Origin: Gammaproteobacteria bacterium
GTDB taxonomy: Bacteria > Pseudomonadota > Gammaproteobacteria > Granulosicoccales > Granulosicoccaceae
Assembly: GCA_019634245.1 (NCBI GenBank)
Contig: JAHQVR010000107.1
Coordinates: forward strand, 1-44,697
Direction of reading: 5' to 3'
Length of the DNA stretch: 44,697 nt
The notes under the pieces are model-generated. The model made no database searches, was not told where the DNA came from, and saw only the letters and a program-made list of their open reading frames with translations. Within the stretch, counting starts at the first letter, position 1, and each line of letters opens with the position of its first letter. This document shows, in pieces, positions 41,283 to 44,697 of this stretch. Both the position numbers and the translations under genes were made by a program.

Positions 41283-43097
41283 TTGAAGTTTAAGCCTGCA
41301 CTTGTCGCTCTGCTGCTGACCTTAATGGTCGCGGTCCCTGTGGCTTTGCTCGCAAGTAAAAGGCTTGATCTCGAAATTGTTGATAAACAATTTGCGTTTC
41401 TCAGAGTTGTCAGCGGCCCGATTCACAGTGACGATGATCCGCTGCTTGTGGGCATTGATGAACAAACATACACCTCATTCGACTGGCCCCTTGGACTATG
41501 GCATCCATATTTTGGGCAGTTTTTATCCGCAATGGTGGCAGCCGAAGCAAAAGGGGTGATGTTGGACGTGGTGATGCCGCAGAAACCGTTGCCCAATACG
41601 CTCGCCCAACTTGCTGATATCGGACAGGTTACGTATCACGACGAGGGTCTGTTGATCGCCATCATCGAGATGTACAAACGCGGTATTCCCCTCGTGATTG
41701 CAGAAGCCCCGGATGAGTCAGGCTCTCGTATTATTCGTGGCTATTCTGATTTGTTATCCGTGCTCAGTAGTCTGGATGATGTCAATCGCTTTTTTGGAAT
41801 GGCACAGGTTAAGCGCGATCAGGACGGGATCCATCGTAGATATACTTCAGAAATTGGAGGGAGGCCTTCTCTGTCCGCACAACTGGTCAATCAGCTGCCG
41901 CAGACGGATTCGATTAATGTTGGCGACGGGATGATTAATTATCTTGTCGGAGGCGAAGTAGAGTACGTTCCGATGCAACAAGTGAGCAGATGGCTTGAGC
42001 AGGGAGATATCGACACGCTAAAAGAGCATTTCTCCGGTCGCCTGGTTTTACTCGGTGCGGTGACGACAACACAGGACAGGAAACCACTGCCGCTACGTTT
42101 GTTCTCCCCGACTCATGATCAATCTGATTTGCTCCAGCCTGGCGTTATGTTGCACCTGCAGGCGCTACGCTCGTATCTGAATGGGGGATTGATTCACCCA
42201 ATATCACTATGGGTATCCGCGCTGTTGGGATTGCTGAGTGTTGCCTGCTGGAAGTTTTCAGGACAAGGCAGTCGAGCTTTGATTTGTCTGCTGGGAGGTG
42301 GAGGCGTATTGATTGCGCTTTCCACGTTTTTGCTGTCCAGAGGTTTTATGTTGTCGATTTCATTTCCCCTCATTTTACTAACCGCCGTGAGTATGGGAAG
42401 GATGCTGTTCGAAGCACTGCTTGCCTTCAGAGATCGGCAAAGACTAAAAGCATCGTTTTCAGGTTATGTGAGTCCCTCGGTTTTATCGTCTATTTTGAGC
42501 GGCGACATTTCAGCAAGTAGAACTGGCGAGGCAAAGAGAGTGTGTGTGTTGTTTTCTGATATTCGTCAATTCACCTCTAGGAGCGAAAACGCGCAGCCGG
42601 ATTTCTTGATCCGTCTTCTCAACAGATACTTTGAGCATATGGTGGAGTGTGTGCACTATCACGGCGGTACAGTGGATAAATTTATGGGTGATGGTTTGAT
42701 GGCGTTTTTCGGTGCGCCAAATGCGCTACCAAGTCCAGCCCAGAAATCCCTGGATGCAGCGAATGCTATGCTGGAACGGCTAAACGCGCTAAACGTTGAG
42801 TTAAAAAAGGAGGGCATTGACACCATTCAGATAGGGATAGGCCTGCATGTTGGTGACGTTGTGGTCGGTCATGTTGGATCCGCTGGCAGACATGAGTACA
42901 CGGCAATTGGCGACACCGTCAATGCTGCTGCAAGACTGGAAAGTCTAACCCGTGACGTGGGTTATCCTATCGTTTTTAGCGAGCAAGTGTATGGAGAATT
43001 GCAACCTTCTAAAGAGTTTATCGATTTGGGTATGCAGGCGCTAAAAGGACGGAGCGATATGCACGTGTACGGACTTAAACCTGAGATGCGCGCTTGA
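41283..43097 (+). CDS. CHASE2-domain class III adenylate cyclase
   Basis: A 604-residue membrane protein. TTG 41283 is used because it keeps the N-terminal helix (about 5-25). A periplasmic CHASE2 domain spans about 40-300 ([27 protein letters not shown]). Three helices lie at about 305-375, and a cyclase domain at about 415-595. Metal-binding Asp425 is in FSDIRQFT, the adenine-selecting Lys is in DKFMGDG (about 464), and the partner Asp is in [10 protein letters not shown] (about 542). These residues predict ATP to cAMP. The preceding FecR-like gene and the TTGA overlap with yaiI suggest one transcript. The signal is unknown. Confidence 0.92.
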   Translation: MKFKPALVALLLTLMVAVPVALLASKRLDLEIVDKQFAFLRVVSGPIHSDDDPLLVGIDEQTYTSFDWPLGLWHPYFGQFLSAMVAAEAKGVMLDVVMPQKPLPNTLAQLADIGQVTYHDEGLLIAIIEMYKRGIPLVIAEAPDESGSRIIRGYSDLLSVLSSLDDVNRFFGMAQVKRDQDGIHRRYTSEIGGRPSLSAQLVNQLPQTDSINVGDGMINYLVGGEVEYVPMQQVSRWLEQGDIDTLKEHFSGRLVLLGAVTTTQDRKPLPLRLFSPTHDQSDLLQPGVMLHLQALRSYLNGGLIHPISLWVSALLGLLSVACWKFSGQGSRALICLLGGGGVLIALSTFLLSRGFMLSISFPLILLTAVSMGRMLFEALLAFRDRQRLKASFSGYVSPSVLSSILSGDISASRTGEAKRVCVLFSDIRQFTSRSENAQPDFLIRLLNRYFEHMVECVHYHGGTVDKFMGDGLMAFFGAPNALPSPAQKSLDAANAMLERLNALNVELKKEGIDTIQIGIGLHVGDVVVGHVGSAGRHEYTAIGDTVNAAARLESLTRDVGYPIVFSEQVYGELQPSKEFIDLGMQALKGRSDMHVYGLKPEMRA

Positions 43098-43585
43098 GTA
43101 ACCAGATTACGGCAAAGATATGGGTCGACGCGGACGCTTGCCCCACCGCAGTGCGTGAAATATTGACGAGAGTTGCAGACCGCGTGCCCATTCTCGTCAC
43201 CATGGTGGCAAATCAATATCAATCCAAGCCACCGTCTGCCTACGTACGTTGTTTGCAGGTTGAACAAGGATTTGATGTTGCGGACAACGAAATCGTAAAA
43301 CGCGTTGCTGTTGGTGATATTGTGGTTACCAGCGATATTCCACTGGCTTCAGAGGTGATAGAAAAACAGGGTGTGGCATTGAGTCCAAGAGGGGAGTTAT
43401 ACACCCCACATAATATAAAGGCGAGATTGAATATGCGGGATTTTATGGACTCTATGCGAGGTAGCGGAATTCAATCCGGGGGTCCTCCTCCGTTTAGTCA
43501 TAAAGATCGTCAGGCCTTTGCGAATCAGCTGGACAGATTGATTGCACGATTGCCGAAACAACGCGAAAGCGCTGGAGAGCACTGA
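43094..43585 (+). CDS. yaiI: UPF0178 protein YaiI (DUF188)
   Basis: A 163-residue protein with a PIN-like nuclease fold. [16 protein letters not shown] at the start, [12 protein letters not shown] and SPRGELYTP in the middle, and [10 protein letters not shown] with the GGPPPFS stretch near the end identify YaiI/YqxD. The acidic residues Asp12 and Asp14, plus the later Asp of TSDIPLA, fit a metal site. The TTG start overlaps the cyclase stop (TTGA). Its biological role is not established. Confidence 0.92.
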   Translation: MSNQITAKIWVDADACPTAVREILTRVADRVPILVTMVANQYQSKPPSAYVRCLQVEQGFDVADNEIVKRVAVGDIVVTSDIPLASEVIEKQGVALSPRGELYTPHNIKARLNMRDFMDSMRGSGIQSGGPPPFSHKDRQAFANQLDRLIARLPKQRESAGEH

Positions 43586-43799
43586 TCCCTTTAACTGTGT
43601 CCGTTTGAGCTACGCTGGATAATACTTGGTTTGGGAGCGGATGAGATTGAGCTGGCAAAACGGCGATTCTTTTCCGGAAGTTGTTATAGAGGTTTGCGGG
43701 CAGGACCAGGACGGTCTGTTTTCTTGAGCCAGAATACTATTTAAAAACGGGCTGACTCGAAAAGTCGCGTCAAATGATACGACGCATACGTTTGGTCAT

Positions 43800-44555
43800 C
43801 TAGAAAAGTGTCGTGTTGATCGGCGAACTTGCGGTTAATCCTCCGTCCACGGTAAAGAATTGTCCAGTAGCGAAAGCTGACTCCTCCGATGCTAACCAAA
43901 GGGCCATATTGGCGATATCACTTGGCATTCCAAATCGGCCGGAAGCATGACGTGCCAACGCGTCCTTTTGAGCCAGAGCGGGATTGCTTGATGCTGAAAA
44001 TGCCGCTTCCGCCATATCTGTCATAATCCAGCCAGGGCAAATCGCGTTGCACCTCACAGCTGGCCCGTGATCTACGGCAATGGAACGGGTCAGTCCATGA
44101 ACAAATGCCTTTGAAGCGTTATAAAGAGCTAACCCTGGATCAGCGACATTGCCTGATACAGAACCAATATTAATAATTGATCCACCTACTGCCATTTGGG
44201 GAATTAAAGCTCGGCAGAGCAAAAATACTCCCTTCGCATTTGTCCCCATAAGACGATCCCAGTCCTCATCGGTGGTATCGATTAATGTCTTTTCTATTTG
44301 AATTCCAGCATTATTCACCAGGACGGAGAGTTCTCCCAGCTCTGCGGCAATTCGTTCTGGGAGAGCGGATACTTCATAGGTGTTACCGACATCCATCGTG
44401 TGCCACAGAATTGATTCATCGAGATCGGCCGGTCTTGGTCCTCGGCCACAAGTCATGACGGTAGCGCCCTCGACAAAAAACAGATCAACAATGGCTCTTC
44501 CTATACCCTGTCTACCACCGCTAACGAATGCGGTTTTCGATTCTAGTCGTTTCAT
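43800..44555 (-). CDS. short-chain dehydrogenase/reductase
   Basis: A 251-residue classical SDR. The NAD(P) motif is FVSGGRQGIGRA (TGxxxGxG type, with Ser for Thr), followed by VNNAG. The catalytic Ser is in NIGSVSG, with Tyr and Lys in YNASK. The end ASEESAFATGQFFTVDGGLTA, read in parts, is the usual C-terminal region. It starts 5 bases after the stop of the truncated gene at the right edge, so both are in one operon. Substrate is unknown; sugar, alcohol or 3-oxoacyl chemistry are all possible. Confidence 0.92.
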   Translation of the reverse strand: MKRLESKTAFVSGGRQGIGRAIVDLFFVEGATVMTCGRGPRPADLDESILWHTMDVGNTYEVSALPERIAAELGELSVLVNNAGIQIEKTLIDTTDEDWDRLMGTNAKGVFLLCRALIPQMAVGGSIINIGSVSGNVADPGLALYNASKAFVHGLTRSIAVDHGPAVRCNAICPGWIMTDMAEAAFSASSNPALAQKDALARHASGRFGMPSDIANMALWLASEESAFATGQFFTVDGGLTASSPINTTLF

Positions 44556-44560
44556 GATCG

Positions 44561-44697
44561 CTATTTCATTGCGGACTGATAAGCATCGAGTACCAAACCA
44601 TGGAAATGGTGAACTGCATGCTCACTCAATCCGCTGCCATCAGGATCTACCAGATACCTACCTTGATTAAAAGCAGGCGTTTTCATTCCGCGCTGAA
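44561..44697 (-). CDS. C-terminal fragment of a gene cut by the right edge
   Basis: An open frame with no stop from the edge to TAG at 44561-44563, about 44 residues. It contains MKTPAFNQGRYLVDPDGSG and ends LVLDAYQSAMK. The SDR start lies 5 bases beyond the stop, so it is the preceding gene of the same operon. The fragment is too short to assign a family. Confidence 0.5.
   Translation of the reverse strand, partial: QRGMKTPAFNQGRYLVDPDGSGLSEHAVHHFHGLVLDAYQSAMK

Noticed and set aside
1..44697. tRNA, rRNA, CRISPR, prophage or insertion-sequence genes
   Set aside because: None was recognised by eye; no cloverleaf-like segment, regularly spaced repeat array, integrase or transposase motif was found. 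A covariance-model scan was not possible.

Overview
The window looks like chromosomal DNA of a Gammaproteobacterium, probably free-living and marine or aquatic. This rests on gene content: a homodimeric AceE-type E1, DUF2058, YaiI, Tas, RhlE, an RstAB-like two-component system with a MipA/OmpV porin, a FecR/CHASE2-cyclase pair, and many unrelated catabolic and transport genes. The genus cannot be named from sequence reading alone. No rRNA, tRNA, CRISPR array, integrase, transposase or phage gene was seen.

Layout. (1) 1-5050 is AT-rich accessory DNA with cell-surface genes: the tail of an ELWxxDGT-repeat protein, a METTL27-like methyltransferase, a lipoprotein, a delta-60-repeat protein and a beta-barrel. 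Related hairpin-bearing repeats lie between them. (2) 5500-13750 is a small-molecule metabolism block: cupin, RidA-like protein, double-domain parvulin, Fsr-like MFS, DgcA-like flavin demethylase, Lin0512 protein, Tas and YedI. (3) 13900-23200 holds a second Fsr-like MFS and a set resembling the methionine-degradation (mde) locus of Pseudomonas: PLP gamma-lyase/synthase, BASS-type carrier, AceE-like 2-oxo-acid dehydrogenase E1, and a divergent Lrp-type regulator followed by a second DgcA-like enzyme. (4) 23100-26000 holds an MsrQ-like haem membrane protein, a DmpA-type peptidase, DUF2058 and DUF1330. (5) 26100-28965 is a leftward metal operon, DUF4396 - cytochrome c - MerR - multicopper oxidase, driven by a clear MerR-type promoter with a 19-bp spacer. 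(6) 29100-35500 holds a Popeye-like cNMP-domain membrane protein, an MDR oxidoreductase, LysE, RstA/RstB-like proteins with a duplicated sensor segment, and MipA/OmpV. (7) 35500-44700 holds an EamA - GST - membrane-protein operon, RhlE, a Gly-rich small protein with a strong terminator, FecR - CHASE2 adenylate cyclase - YaiI, and an SDR preceded by a gene cut by the right edge.

How the parts may work together. The mde-like set suggests cleavage of a sulfur amino acid to a 2-oxo acid, oxidative decarboxylation to an acyl-CoA, and Lrp control. The two DgcA-like enzymes suggest use of N-methylated amino acids. The MerR-controlled operon is probably a periplasmic copper oxidation or detoxification unit. 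The best candidates for something undescribed are this DUF4396/cytochrome c/MerR/MCO operon, whose regulator lacks one usual metal cysteine, the RstB-like kinase with a tandem sensor, and the bacterial Popeye-like protein.
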